DNA from: Mycobacterium sp.
GTDB lineage: Bacteria; Actinomycetota; Actinomycetes; Mycobacteriales; Mycobacteriaceae
Direction: 5' to 3'
Assembly (NCBI GenBank): GCA_020438845.1
Contig: JAGQTV010000009.1
Location: 1 to 64,000, forward strand
DNA length: 64,000 nucleotides
The notes beneath the pieces were generated by a model. The model worked only from the letters and a program-made list of their open reading frames with translations. It was not told the origin of the DNA and made no database searches. How positions within the stretch are numbered: position 1 is the first letter of the stretch; each line of letters opens with the position of its first letter. Shown here in pieces: positions 38,106 to 47,660 of the stretch. Made by a program: the position numbers and the translations under genes.

Positions 38106-39521
38106 TCAGTCGACGGTTGCGTACTGGCGCACGCTGGCCGCAAGCGCCGCCGACACGCGCGCTTTGATCCGGGTTCCGTATTCGGTGTGCTCGGTGGCGT
38201 CGACGCGGCCGTCGTCGTGGATCCGGGCTACCAGATCGCCGCGGTCATAGGGGATGGTGACGTCCACGGCGATCTCACGGGGCGCGACCAACTCGCCCAG
38301 CCGGGCCTGCAGCCGATCCAGGCCCTCACCGGTATGAGCCGAGACGAACACCGCTCCGGGAAGCGCTCGGCGCAACTGCGCCAAGGTCACCTCTGCCGCG
38401 ACGTCGATCTTGTTGACCACCAACAACTCCGGCGCCGGCGGCGCGTGATGCTCAGCCTGGACCTCCCGGATGACCTGGTGCACCGCGTCGATCTGGGCTA
38501 TCGGGTTGACGTCCGAACCGTCGACGACGTGCACCAGGAGATCGGCATCGACGACCTCCTCCAGCGTCGAACGGAAGGCCTCGACCAGTTGGGTCGGGAG
38601 GTGGCGGACGAACCCGACGGTGTCGGTCAGCACGAAGGGTCGGCCGTCACCGAACTCGCCTCGCCGCGTCGTCGGTTCGAGCGTGGCGAACAACGCGTTC
38701 TGCACCAGGACACCTGCTCCCGTCAGGGCGTTGAGCAGGCTGGACTTGCCGGCATTGGTATAGCCGACAATCGCGATGGACGGCACATCGCTGAGCAGGC
38801 GCCGGCTGCGCTGGGTATCGCGAGCCTGCTTCATCTCTTTGATCTCACGGCGCAGCCGCGACATCCGCTCACGGATGCGACGGCGGTCGGTCTCGATCTT
38901 GGTCTCGCCGGGGCCACGGGTGCCGACCCCGCCACCGCTGCCGCCGGCGCGGCCGCCCGCCTGTCGGGACATCGACTCGCCCCAGCCGCGCAGCCTGGGC
39001 AGCATGTATTGCATCTGGGCCAACGAAACCTGGGCCTTGCCCTCGCGGCTGGTGGCGTGCTGGGCGAAGATATCGAGGATCAGGGCCGTCCGGTCGATGA
39101 CTTTTACCTTCACCACCTTTTCCAGTGCGTTCAGCTGGGCCGGGCTGAGCTCGCCGTCGCAGATGACGGTGTCCGCTCCGGTGGCGACGACCACCTGGCG
39201 CACTTCGGCCGCCTTACCCGACCCGATGTAAGTGGCCGGATCCGGTTTGTCTCGACGCTGGATGACGCCTTCGAGGACCTCCGAGCCGGCGGTCTCGGCC
39301 AGTGCGGCCAGTTCAGCCAGGCTCGCCTCGGCGTCAGCGGCGCTGCCTTCGGTCCACACCCCGACCAGCACCACCCGTTCCAGGCGCAACTGGCGGTATT
39401 CGACTTCGGAGACGTCGGTGAGTTCGGTCGACAGACCGGCTACGCGGCGAAGCGCGGAGCGGTCCTCCAGCGCGAGTTCACCGAGGCTCGGCTCGGGGGT
39501 GTTCAGGTCAGAATTCGTCAT
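38106..39521 (-). CDS. hflX: Ribosome-associated GTPase HflX
   Basis: 471-residue GTPase (Rv2725c type) that acts on stalled or antibiotic-bound ribosomes. HflX N-terminal domain, a Gly-rich linker (GRAGGSGGGVGTRGPGETK), then the G domain: GYTNAGKSSLLNAL (G1), DTVGFVRHLP (G3) and NKID (G4). ATG start. Downstream of dapF by 79 bp on the same strand. In mycobacteria HflX is linked to macrolide-lincosamide tolerance. Confidence 0.96.
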   Translation of the reverse strand: MTNSDLNTPEPSLGELALEDRSALRRVAGLSTELTDVSEVEYRQLRLERVVLVGVWTEGSAADAEASLAELAALAETAGSEVLEGVIQRRDKPDPATYIGSGKAAEVRQVVVATGADTVICDGELSPAQLNALEKVVKVKVIDRTALILDIFAQHATSREGKAQVSLAQMQYMLPRLRGWGESMSRQAGGRAGGSGGGVGTRGPGETKIETDRRRIRERMSRLRREIKEMKQARDTQRSRRLLSDVPSIAIVGYTNAGKSSLLNALTGAGVLVQNALFATLEPTTRRGEFGDGRPFVLTDTVGFVRHLPTQLVEAFRSTLEEVVDADLLVHVVDGSDVNPIAQIDAVHQVIREVQAEHHAPPAPELLVVNKIDVAAEVTLAQLRRALPGAVFVSAHTGEGLDRLQARLGELVAPREIAVDVTIPYDRGDLVARIHDDGRVDATEHTEYGTRIKARVSAALAASVRQYATVD

Positions 39522-39600
39522 GGGCAGTAATCGATGGTGTCACGCCACTACAACACCGCGCATCCCAATAATCGTTCCCGGCAGTAATCACCCCGGACCG

Positions 39601-40497
39601 TCAGCCCTGGGCGGCCCACCACTCATCGACGAGGTCGCCGCCGGCAACCAACACTGACGGTCCGCGGAGAAAGCTGGTGGCCTCGGTGATCTCGACGACC
39701 ACTTCTCCCCCGGGGATCGACACCCGCATCGTTCCGGTTTCCGCCCCCTGAGCGGCCAGTGCCGCGAGGGTCGCGGCCACAGTTCCCGTACCGCACGATC
39801 GGGTCTCCCCCACCCCGCGTTCGTGTACCCGCATCGAGATGAGCGGCTGGGGTCCGGACTGGGGCCGGGAATCGAGAGTCGGCGCGGTGAGCACCTCGAC
39901 GTTGACACCCTCGGGGAACTGGGCGTCGTCGAACCCGACCGGAGCGGCGACGTCGAGGCTGGCCAGTTCCTCGACAGTCAGGTCGGGAACGAGGCAGGCC
40001 AGATGGGGATTTCCGACGTCAACGGCGACGCCGGTCAGGCGTCGGCCCCCAACGGTCGCCGTTCCGGTACCCAGTTGTCTGGCCTTGCCCATCTCGACCG
40101 TGACATCGGCTGAGAAATCATCGGCGCCGTGAACGACGACCGGGCGCGGTCCGGCCAGGGAACCGACGACGAACTCGTCGCGACCCTCCAGACCGCTGGC
40201 CCTGAGGTAGTGGGCGAATACCCTGACCCCGTTGCCGCACATCTGGGCCACCGACCCGTCGGCGTTGCGGTAATCCATGAACCAGTCCTCGGCGCCGACA
40301 CCCCCGGGCAGGCGATTCAACACGCCGGCACCCAGCGCCGCGCCGGCCGTGGTGACGCGCAACACCCCGTCCGCGCCCAGTCCGCGACGCCGGTCGCAGA
40401 GCGCAGCCACCGCCGCCGCAGTCAACTCCAACTGTGCCGGCAAGTCGGGCAGCACCACGAAATCGTTCTGTGTGCCGTGGCCTTTGGCGAATTTCAT
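39601..40497 (-). CDS. dapF: Diaminopimelate epimerase
   Basis: Converts LL- to meso-diaminopimelate for lysine and peptidoglycan, cytoplasmic. The two catalytic cysteines are intact in MCGNGVR and SCGTGT. ATG 40497 is chosen because a GAGGAG site lies 8 bp upstream and [13 protein letters not shown] begins the conserved sequence; an in-frame GTG at 40506 exists. 298 residues. The start region is duplicated 56 bp upstream, creating a 19-codon ORF whose TGA overlaps this ATG, so dapF translation may be coupled to it. Confidence 0.96.
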   Translation of the reverse strand: MKFAKGHGTQNDFVVLPDLPAQLELTAAAVAALCDRRRGLGADGVLRVTTAGAALGAGVLNRLPGGVGAEDWFMDYRNADGSVAQMCGNGVRVFAHYLRASGLEGRDEFVVGSLAGPRPVVVHGADDFSADVTVEMGKARQLGTGTATVGGRRLTGVAVDVGNPHLACLVPDLTVEELASLDVAAPVGFDDAQFPEGVNVEVLTAPTLDSRPQSGPQPLISMRVHERGVGETRSCGTGTVAATLAALAAQGAETGTMRVSIPGGEVVVEITEATSFLRGPSVLVAGGDLVDEWWAAQG

Positions 40498-40591
40498 TGG
40501 CGCCACTCCTCGATCCCGGCTCCGCCGGCATCATCGTCATCGGCGAATTTCATTGGCGCCACTCCTCGATCCCGGCTCCGCCGGCATCATC
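40486..40591. repeat. 50-bp perfect duplication (56-bp period) in the dapF leader
   Basis: Copies at 40486-40535 and 40542-40591 are identical over 50 bp, separated by 6 bp. Each holds, on the minus strand, the ribosome site, the ATG and the first three codons of dapF plus about 25 bp of leader. Confidence 0.95.
40494..40553 (-). CDS. 19-codon upstream ORF made by duplication of the dapF start
   Basis: ATG at 40553 carries the same GAGGAG-N8-ATG AAA TTC GCC context as dapF. It reads [19 protein letters not shown] and stops at a TGA that overlaps the dapF ATG (ATGA). The peptide has no recognisable function; its likely effect is on dapF translation. Confidence is for the reading frame and its initiation signals, not for a functional peptide. 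Confidence 0.5.
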   Translation of the reverse strand: MKFADDDDAGGAGIEEWRQ

Positions 40592-40610
40592 CTCGGTGCG
40601 GATCACCTGG

Positions 40611-41528
40611 TCAGGATACGTGCCGCCAATGCCCCACCACCGTGTCGGCAAGCTCGGTCCCCGCACCGTCGACCCAGTGAATGCGGTGGTCGCGCCGGAA
40701 CCACGATCGTTGTCGACGCACGTAACGGCGGGTTCCAATGAAGGTCAATTCCCGAGCGCGCTCGACCTCTGCCGCAGTGCCGCCGGCAGCGAGTGCCTCA
40801 ATCACCTGCGCATAACCCAACGCCCGAGCGGCCGTCGTCCCGTCCCGCAGACCGGTGACGAGTAGGCCGCGAACCTCGTCGACGAGTCCCGCGTCAAACA
40901 TCCCATCCGTACGCCGGGTGAGCCGTTCATCGAGAGTCTCTGTCTCCCAATCCAACCCGACGATCACGGTTTCCCAACGCGCCGCGCCGATGCGCGGCGC
41001 CGAGGCGGCGAAAGGAAGACCGGTCAACTCCACCACCTCGAGGGCTCGAACGATGCGCCGGGCATCGGTGGGCAGAATCGCCGAGGCAGCGGCCGGGTCG
41101 CGGGCGGCGAGCTCGGAGTGGAGAGCGGCAACCCCGACATCAGCCAGCTGATCCTCCCAGCGAGCCCGAACGGCAGGGTCCGTGGCCGGAAACGACCAAT
41201 CGTCGAGCAGCGACTGGATGTACATCATCGAGCCGCCGACGATGATCGGCACGGCCCCACGCGCAGCGATGGCTTCCACGTCGGCCGCCGCGGCCTGTTG
41301 GTAGCGGGCCACGGTTGCGGTGTCGGTGACGTCGAGAACATCAAGCTGGTGATGCGGGATGCCCCTGCGCTCGGCAGGACGGAGTTTGGCGGTACCGATA
41401 TCCATCCCCCGGTACTGCTGCATAGCGTCGGCGTTGACGATCTCTCCGCCGACGCGATCGGCCACGTCAAGCGCGACCTGCGACTTGCCGGTTCCGGTGG
41501 GACCGATGATGGCGATGGGTCTGCTCAT
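40611..41528 (-). CDS. miaA: tRNA dimethylallyltransferase
   Basis: Adds a dimethylallyl group to A37 of UNN-reading tRNAs; MiaB, also in the window, then thiolates the product. P-loop [15 protein letters not shown] at the N-terminus, [15 protein letters not shown], and [10 protein letters not shown] follow. ATG 41528 overlaps the stop of the upstream gene (TGATG) and gives 305 residues. Its dimethylallyl donor derives from the Dxs pathway. Followed by the duplicated dapF leader. Confidence 0.97.
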   Translation of the reverse strand: MSRPIAIIGPTGTGKSQVALDVADRVGGEIVNADAMQQYRGMDIGTAKLRPAERRGIPHHQLDVLDVTDTATVARYQQAAAADVEAIAARGAVPIIVGGSMMYIQSLLDDWSFPATDPAVRARWEDQLADVGVAALHSELAARDPAAASAILPTDARRIVRALEVVELTGLPFAASAPRIGAARWETVIVGLDWETETLDERLTRRTDGMFDAGLVDEVRGLLVTGLRDGTTAARALGYAQVIEALAAGGTAAEVERARELTFIGTRRYVRRQRSWFRRDHRIHWVDGAGTELADTVVGHWRHVS

Positions 41529-42217
41529 CAGCCCGGTAGCCACAGCCCGACGAAGTACCCGACACCGTAGGGGGCACCGCGGACCAGTTCGCGGGTGGCC
41601 CACCTGCTCTCCCCCGCCAGCCCAGCCATCACCTGGTAGGCGACCCGACCCACGATGGTGTCGGGAAGCCGGGTCAGCGCAGCGCAATCGCCGGTGGACA
41701 GGGCGTCGTCCAGCGCGTCCTGAACCACCAATGAGTCCGGGTCGTAGCCGCCGGGAGCGGCCTGCGTCAGCGTGTTGGCGCCGTCGGCCACCACCAGCAC
41801 GCCGATCGGTTCTGCCACTGCGTCGATCTCGGCCCGCAGCGCCCGGCCCTCAGCTACCGCGGCGTGCGGATCGCGGTCAGCGGCGTAGGTGCGAACCTCC
41901 ACCGAAGCCCCGGCGTTCGCTTGGCCGCGAAGCCATCCGGCGAACAGCGCGCACAGTGACAGCGGTGCGACGACATCCGGGACATGCGGAGACAGCGCAA
42001 CCGGCACGTGAACGCCATACCCTGCGAAGGTACCGCGGGTCTGAGGGCCGATGACCCGATCCTCCGGCGCGGCACCGACGGCGATCCACCGGTCCGGAAG
42101 TTGCGCTGCGGCCGCAACAGCAGCCGATCGCAAGCCGGCAACCTCTCCGGCTGCGGCTCCGGCTAGTTCCGGGACCAGGACCGGCGCCGAGGGGGTCAGT
42201 GCGATTGCCGTCAACAC
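41528..42217 (-). CDS. LigB-like (class III extradiol dioxygenase fold) conserved protein
   Basis: 229-residue protein (Rv2728c type). The N-terminal [18 protein letters not shown] and later [13 protein letters not shown] resemble the LigB/MEMO fold, but the metal-binding histidines expected in an active dioxygenase are not evident. GTG 42217 is chosen over a TTG at 42226. Translationally coupled to miaA and 11 bp after the DMT transporter stop. Function unknown. Confidence 0.8.
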   Translation of the reverse strand: MLTAIALTPSAPVLVPELAGAAAGEVAGLRSAAVAAAAQLPDRWIAVGAAPEDRVIGPQTRGTFAGYGVHVPVALSPHVPDVVAPLSLCALFAGWLRGQANAGASVEVRTYAADRDPHAAVAEGRALRAEIDAVAEPIGVLVVADGANTLTQAAPGGYDPDSLVVQDALDDALSTGDCAALTRLPDTIVGRVAYQVMAGLAGESRWATRELVRGAPYGVGYFVGLWLPG

Positions 42218-42228
42218 GGGGTTCAACG

Positions 42229-43125
42229 CTAGCGCCGCGACGCCGGCGCTCGGCTAGCGGCGCCCGCAGATCCCGAGGTGACCTGGCTTCGGGCCAGCGC
42301 GGCGGTGGCCACCACGGTCGCCACAATGGCTCCAATGAGTGCCGCCCACCCTTTGTCGCCCGGCCGCACCGTCTCCCCGAGGACGAGAATGCCCAGCATC
42401 GAGGCCACGACCGGCTCGACGACGGTCATCGTCGGCAGCGAGGCGGCCAACGACCCGGCCCGGAACGCCGACTGCTGCCAGGCAGTGGCGGCGGTACCGA
42501 CCACGGCCCACGCGTAGAGCTCGGGGGTGGCCAGCACCGACCACAGACCATGGCCGAACCGGTCAACCACACCCTTGGTCAGAACGGCGAAAACACCCCA
42601 CAGCGAGCCGGACACCACGCCGAGCAGCACTGCGGCGGCGGGTCGGCCGGCTTTAAGCCGCGCGCCTACAACGCACAAGACCAGCGTAGGGCCCATCACG
42701 GCGACCACCATGGTCCACACCTGAAGTGCACCCCGGGAATGTCCGGCGGTGGGGTCGCCGACAGTGACGATCACCGCCACCGACGCGGCCAGCACGAATG
42801 CCCACATCCACTGCGTGCGCGTCACCCGTTGGCCGGTGACGTGGGCGTTGATGGGCAGCGCGAAGAGCAATGCCGTAACCAGTAGCGATTGGACTAGCAG
42901 CACTGAGCCCAGGCCAAGCGCGGATGCCTGCAGCACGAACCCGCCCATCGATACCAGGGTTCCCATCCACCACTGGCGGTCCCGGAGCAGCCGAAGGAAC
43001 AACTGGAGGTTCCCGACCTTCTGGTCGGTGACGTCCTGTGCGGACCTGTCGTGAATAACGTTGCCGATGCCGATGAAGACCGCTGCGCCCAGTGCCAGAA
43101 GGGCGGCTAGGTCCGCCTTAGCCAT
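42229..43125 (-). CDS. DMT/EamA-like multidrug or metabolite exporter
   Basis: 298-residue membrane protein with about ten helices (Rv2729c type). The pattern MAKADLAALLALGAAVFIGI and the second-half VVEPVVASMLGILVLGE-TVRPGD match drug/metabolite-transporter proteins with two EamA repeats. ATG 43125 is chosen where the first helix begins. Substrate unknown. Leads the run into the LigB-like gene, miaA, dapF and hflX. Confidence 0.83.
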   Translation of the reverse strand: MAKADLAALLALGAAVFIGIGNVIHDRSAQDVTDQKVGNLQLFLRLLRDRQWWMGTLVSMGGFVLQASALGLGSVLLVQSLLVTALLFALPINAHVTGQRVTRTQWMWAFVLAASVAVIVTVGDPTAGHSRGALQVWTMVVAVMGPTLVLCVVGARLKAGRPAAAVLLGVVSGSLWGVFAVLTKGVVDRFGHGLWSVLATPELYAWAVVGTAATAWQQSAFRAGSLAASLPTMTVVEPVVASMLGILVLGETVRPGDKGWAALIGAIVATVVATAALARSQVTSGSAGAASRAPASRR

Positions 43126-43278
43126 CTGCTTAGAGTGCCTGTCCACGCACCGGCCAAGCAAGCGCGACCCCGACCCGGGAACACGCTTCTGCTAGACCTG
43201 GTTCAATACGGGCATCAGCAGTAGGTGCCGCTCAGCGCGGCAGGGGCGCGGCACGACGCGCCAGAGGGTAGGTGAAAC

Positions 43279-44697
43279 GTGAGCAGCGACGAGACCATGA
43301 CGACTCCTGGATCGACCCCCGAATCGGTGTCGATACCTCGATCCGAACCGGTGTCGACCCCTGAATCGGCACCCGAGCCGGCACCCTCTTCAGGCGTCAA
43401 GCCCGCCCCCCGACCCGGTCCACCGCGACCCGGCCCACCGCGACCAGGTCCCCGTGCCCATGCCCCTGCCCAGCCCGCGCTCACTCATAGTGACCCGCAC
43501 CGCTTCGGCCGGGTCGACGACGACGGCACGGTCTATCTGGTCACCGCGTCCGGTGAACGTGTCATCGGATCCTGGCAGGCCGGTGACGCGGAGGCTGCGT
43601 TCGCCCATTTCGGGCGGCGGTTCGACGACCTGGCCACCGAAGTCACCCTGATGGAGACCCGACTGGCTTCGGGAACCGGCGATGCCCGTAAGACCAAGGC
43701 GGCTGCCGCGGCGTTGTCCGAGTCACTTTCCACAGCAAGCGTTCTCGGCGATGTGGATGCTTTGGCGGTACGACTGGCGGCCATCGCTGCCCATGCCGAC
43801 GAGTCAGTACAGGCCGAGCGGGCCCGCCGGGAGGAACACCGTGCAGGCCTTGCGGCCCGCAAAGAGGCACTCGCTGCCGAGGCCGAGGATCTTGCCGCCA
43901 ACGCCACCCAGTGGAAGACGGCGGGCGACCGCATGCGCGCCATCCTCGAGGAATGGCGAACCGTGACCGGGCTGGACCGGAAGACCGACGAAGCACTGTG
44001 GAAGCGCTACGCGGCTGCGCGCGACGCCTTCAATCGGCGCCGCGGCGCGCATTTCTCCGAACTCGACCGCGAGCGTGCCGGCGCCCGACAGGCCAAGGAG
44101 CGGCTGTGTCAGCGGGCAGAGGAACTGTCCGGTTCGACCGACTGGGCGGGGACGGCGGCAACATTCCGCGAGTTGCTTGCCGAGTGGAAAACAGCGGGGC
44201 GGGCGGCCAAAGAGACCGACGACGCGCTGTGGCAACGGTTCAAAGCTGCTCAGGACACCTTCTTCGCCGCACGCAATGCGGTCAGCGCCGAGCGGGACGC
44301 GGAGTTGGTGGCCAACGCCGAGGCGAAGGCGAAGCTGCTCGCGGAGGCCGAGCGGATCGACCCGTCCAACACCGGCGCGGCGCGCGCCGCTCTGCGCGGC
44401 ATCACCGAGAAGTGGGATGCGATCGGCAAAGCGCCCAAAGAGCAGTCGGCCGACTTGGAGCGACGGCTGCGTGCGGTAGAGCAGAAAGTCCGCGACTCGG
44501 CCGACGCCGCGCGGATCGACCCGGAGGCGCAGGCCCGTGCCGCGCAATTCCGTTCCCGCGCTGAGCAATTCGAGCGCCAGGCTGAGAAGGCTGCGGCAGC
44601 TGGGCGAGATAAGGAGGCCGCAGAGGCTCGCGCCAGCGCCGCGCAATGGCGGGAATGGGCCGACGCAGCCGCCAAGGCTTTAACGAAAAGGCGCTGA
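43279..44697 (+). CDS. DUF349 repeat coiled-coil protein
   Basis: 472-residue soluble protein (Rv2731 type). N-terminal 60 residues are Pro/Ser-rich with a 15-bp in-frame repeat (RPGPP units). Three or more DUF349 helical repeats follow, each with a W-K-x-x-G core ([52 protein letters not shown]). Highly helical; role unknown. GTG start with GAGGGT upstream. Convergent with the Rv2732c-type gene. Confidence 0.87.
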   Translation: MSSDETMTTPGSTPESVSIPRSEPVSTPESAPEPAPSSGVKPAPRPGPPRPGPPRPGPRAHAPAQPALTHSDPHRFGRVDDDGTVYLVTASGERVIGSWQAGDAEAAFAHFGRRFDDLATEVTLMETRLASGTGDARKTKAAAAALSESLSTASVLGDVDALAVRLAAIAAHADESVQAERARREEHRAGLAARKEALAAEAEDLAANATQWKTAGDRMRAILEEWRTVTGLDRKTDEALWKRYAAARDAFNRRRGAHFSELDRERAGARQAKERLCQRAEELSGSTDWAGTAATFRELLAEWKTAGRAAKETDDALWQRFKAAQDTFFAARNAVSAERDAELVANAEAKAKLLAEAERIDPSNTGAARAALRGITEKWDAIGKAPKEQSADLERRLRAVEQKVRDSADAARIDPEAQARAAQFRSRAEQFERQAEKAAAAGRDKEAAEARASAAQWREWADAAAKALTKRR

Positions 44698-44723
44698 CGG
44701 AAGAGCGCTGAGCAGGGGCCTTC

Positions 44724-45320
44724 TTAAGGCTCGTCCGATTTGGGTTCCTTCGGCAGGTCGAGGCTCTCCAACAGCGACTTGGACTGCGTTTTGGCGGCTT
44801 CGTCGCGACGTTGGGCCTCCGCGGCCAACTGCAAGGCCGTCCGGGTCCAGACCACCCGTGCCCAATGGAAAGTCAGCAGGATCACCGCGATCCAGGCGAT
44901 GATCAGACCAAAGCCGGGGCCGGGGTGGCCGTGGGTTGCAGTCTGTCGAGACCACACGGCGAGCATGCCGATAGCACTGGCCACCGCTGAACCGGCTAGT
45001 GCGATCCACGCCAGAGTCCACCGCCGCGTGAGCAGTGCGAGCATCGAAAACCCGACTCCGAAAACCATTGCCAGCCAGGCGAAGAGCCTGGAAGGCAGCG
45101 CGATCCCAACACTGAGAGCCTTGTCGTCGCCCATCAGCACGTCAATCCCGCGAGCACCACCGGTGTGCGGCAGGATGAACGACACCAGCAGAACGAACAC
45201 CAGAATCGCGACCACCAAAGCCCTTGTGCCGGGCTCGATTTCACCGGCCACCCGTCTTTCAGCCTTCTCCAGGTCAGCTCGATACGCCTCGAAACCGCCG
45301 CTGGACTCTGGCACGCTCAT
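44724..45320 (-). CDS. Conserved mycobacterial membrane protein (Rv2732c type)
   Basis: 198-residue protein with four hydrophobic helices ([70 protein letters not shown]) and a charged cytoplasmic tail ending in [12 protein letters not shown] 45320 overlaps the miaB stop (ATGA), so translation is coupled. Function unknown. Confidence 0.82.
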   Translation of the reverse strand: MSVPESSGGFEAYRADLEKAERRVAGEIEPGTRALVVAILVFVLLVSFILPHTGGARGIDVLMGDDKALSVGIALPSRLFAWLAMVFGVGFSMLALLTRRWTLAWIALAGSAVASAIGMLAVWSRQTATHGHPGPGFGLIIAWIAVILLTFHWARVVWTRTALQLAAEAQRRDEAAKTQSKSLLESLDLPKEPKSDEP

Positions 45321-46825
45321 CGCACACATCCTGTCGTGATCTGCTGATTGGCAGCCGGGGCGCCGACCGTTGGAAGGCCCAAACCCACTCCCGGACCGGC
45401 CGTTCGCGGTCGCAGGCCCGCACTGTGCGCGTCCCCGGCACGGGTACGCCGGTGAGAACGCAGTGGACTATCGGCAATCAGGTGGTGCGGCGCGGCTGAG
45501 GTGACGGTAGTGGTGATGACGTCACCCGGACGCACCTCCACCGCACCGGGAGTGAAGTGCACCAGTCGTCCATCGCGGGCGCGGCCCGTCATTCGTGCGG
45601 TGGCGGCGTCCTTGCGTCCCTCCCCGGCAGCGACCAGGACCTCGACCGTGCGACCTACCAGTGCGCCGTTCTCTTCGAGGGAAATCTTCTCCTGGAGCCC
45701 GATAAGCCTCTGGTACCGCTCCTGCACGACACTTTTGGGAAGTTGCTCGGGAAGTTCGGCAGCCGGGGTGCCGGGCCGTTTCGAGTACTGGAAGGTGAAC
45801 GCAGCCGAAAAGCGGGCCAGCGCCACGACCTCGAGTGTCCGGGCGAAGTCCTCCTCGGTCTCACCGGGGAACCCCACGATGATGTCGGTGGTGATGGCGG
45901 CCTCGGGCATAGCCGACCGAACCCGCTCCAGAATCCCCAGATACTTCTCGGCCCGGTAGGACCGTCGCATGGCCCGCAGCACCCGGTCGGAACCGGATTG
46001 CAGGGGCATGTGCAGCGCCGGGCAGACGTTCGGCGTCTGCGCCATGGCCTCGATCACGTCATCGGTGAACTCCGCCGGGTGCGGGGAGGTGAATCGGACC
46101 CGCTCCAGTCCGTCGATATCACCGCACGAGCGCAGGAGTGCGGCGAAGGCGCCCCGGTCCCGCGGGATGTCCGAGTCGGCGAACGAGACACCGTAGGCGT
46201 TGACGTTCTGTCCCAACAGCGTGACTTCGAGTACGCCCTGGTCTACCAGAGAGCGCACCTCGGCCAGGATGTCGGCGGGTCGGCGGTCCACCTCCTTGCC
46301 GCGCAGCGAGGGAACGATGCAGAACGTGCAGGTGTTGTTGCAGCCCACCGAGATGGAAACCCAGGCCGCGTAAGCGGATTCCCGAGTGGCCGGCAGTGTC
46401 GACGGGAATTCCCGCAACGCCTCGGCGATCTCGACCTGAGCCGTCCGGTTGTGGCGGGCACGCTCGAGGAGGGCGGGCAACGATCCGATGTTGTGGGTAC
46501 CGAACACCACGTCGACCCAGGGGGCACGCTTGAGGACGGTGTCTCGGTCCTTCTGGGCCAGGCAACCGCCGACGGCGATCTGCATGTCCGGATCGGCCTG
46601 CTTCCGCGGCGCAAGGTGGCTGATGTTGCCGTAGAGCTTGTTGTCGGCGTTCTCCCGTACCGCGCACGTGTTGAACACCACCACGTCGGCGTCGGTTCCC
46701 TCCGGAGCCTGCCGGTAGCCGGCGCCTTCCAGCAACCCCGCGAGCCGTTCGGAATCGTGGACGTTCATCTGGCAGCCGTAGGTGCGGACCTGGTAGGTCC
46801 GAGCAGACTGAGGTGCCGACGTCAC
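45317..46825 (-). CDS. miaB: tRNA-2-methylthio-N6-isopentenyladenosine37 synthase
   Basis: Radical-SAM methylthiotransferase acting on the base made by MiaA. N-terminal UPF0004 domain with Cys18 (YGCQMN), [10 protein letters not shown] and GGCLAQ for one Fe-S cluster; radical-SAM motif CNNTCTFC for the other; C-terminal TRAM-like domain ([15 protein letters not shown]). GTG start at 46825. About 50 C-terminal residues after the TRAM domain are Arg/Gly/Pro-rich and unlikely to be conserved. Divergent from gluA. Confidence 0.97.
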   Translation of the reverse strand: MTSAPQSARTYQVRTYGCQMNVHDSERLAGLLEGAGYRQAPEGTDADVVVFNTCAVRENADNKLYGNISHLAPRKQADPDMQIAVGGCLAQKDRDTVLKRAPWVDVVFGTHNIGSLPALLERARHNRTAQVEIAEALREFPSTLPATRESAYAAWVSISVGCNNTCTFCIVPSLRGKEVDRRPADILAEVRSLVDQGVLEVTLLGQNVNAYGVSFADSDIPRDRGAFAALLRSCGDIDGLERVRFTSPHPAEFTDDVIEAMAQTPNVCPALHMPLQSGSDRVLRAMRRSYRAEKYLGILERVRSAMPEAAITTDIIVGFPGETEEDFARTLEVVALARFSAAFTFQYSKRPGTPAAELPEQLPKSVVQERYQRLIGLQEKISLEENGALVGRTVEVLVAAGEGRKDAATARMTGRARDGRLVHFTPGAVEVRPGDVITTTVTSAAPHHLIADSPLRSHRRTRAGDAHSAGLRPRTAGPGVGLGLPTVGAPAANQQITTGCVR

Positions 46826-46926
46826 GCCTTAATCGTACGGAGCGGCCCCGATCGTCTCCAACGCACGGCGAGCGGCGCCAATCCTGGGTAAGGTCAGCTC
46901 CCATGGCGGGCGGCAGCGAGGTCCCA

Positions 46927-47655
46927 ATGATCTCGATCAAGGGCGTCAATAAGCACTACGGCGCGTTGCACGTGCTCAAAGACATCAACCTCGACGTCGG
47001 CCGCGGCCAGGTGGTGGTGGTCCTGGGGCCGTCGGGCTCGGGCAAGTCAACTCTGTGTCGCACAATCAACCGGCTGGAGACCATCGATTCGGGCACCATC
47101 GCCATTGACGGTGACGTGCTGCCCTCGGAGGGCCGCAAGCTGGCACAGCTTCGCTCCGAGGTCGGCATGGTTTTCCAGTCGTTCAACCTCTTCGCCCACA
47201 AGACGGTGCTGGAAAACGTGATCCTGGCACCGGTCAAGGTTCGGAAAGTGGCCAATGAGCAGGCCCGCAGCCGAGCGATGTCGCTGCTGGAACGGGTCGG
47301 GGTGGCCAGCCAGGCCGAGAAATACCCAGCCCAACTCTCCGGTGGCCAGCAGCAGCGCGTCGCCATTGCCCGCTCGCTGGCCATGGAGCCGAAGGTGATG
47401 CTCTTCGACGAGCCGACCAGCGCCCTGGACCCCGAGATGGTCAACGAGGTGCTCGCAGTCATGACCTCATTGGCCAGTGAAGGCATGACGATGGTGGTGG
47501 TCACCCACGAAATGGGCTTCGCCCGCCGAGCCGCCGATCGGATCGTGTTCATGGCCGAGGGCACCGTGGTCGAGGACGCAGCACCGGAGGATTTCTTCGC
47601 CAACCCCCGTTCGAATCGGGCCCGGGACTTCCTGGGCAAGATCCTCAACCACTGA
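46927..47655 (+). CDS. gluA: Glutamate-type amino-acid ABC transporter, ATP-binding subunit
   Basis: 242-residue ATPase of the polar amino-acid class. Walker [11 protein letters not shown]-loop VFQSFNLF, signature LSGGQQQR, Walker [14 protein letters not shown] and switch His in VVTHEMGF are all present. ATG 46927 is chosen over 46903 because the family begins at [12 protein letters not shown] and GCGAGG lies upstream. First gene of gluA-gluBC-gluD. Confidence 0.94.
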   Translation: MISIKGVNKHYGALHVLKDINLDVGRGQVVVVLGPSGSGKSTLCRTINRLETIDSGTIAIDGDVLPSEGRKLAQLRSEVGMVFQSFNLFAHKTVLENVILAPVKVRKVANEQARSRAMSLLERVGVASQAEKYPAQLSGGQQQRVAIARSLAMEPKVMLFDEPTSALDPEMVNEVLAVMTSLASEGMTMVVVTHEMGFARRAADRIVFMAEGTVVEDAAPEDFFANPRSNRARDFLGKILNH

Positions 47656-47660
47656 CGCCG

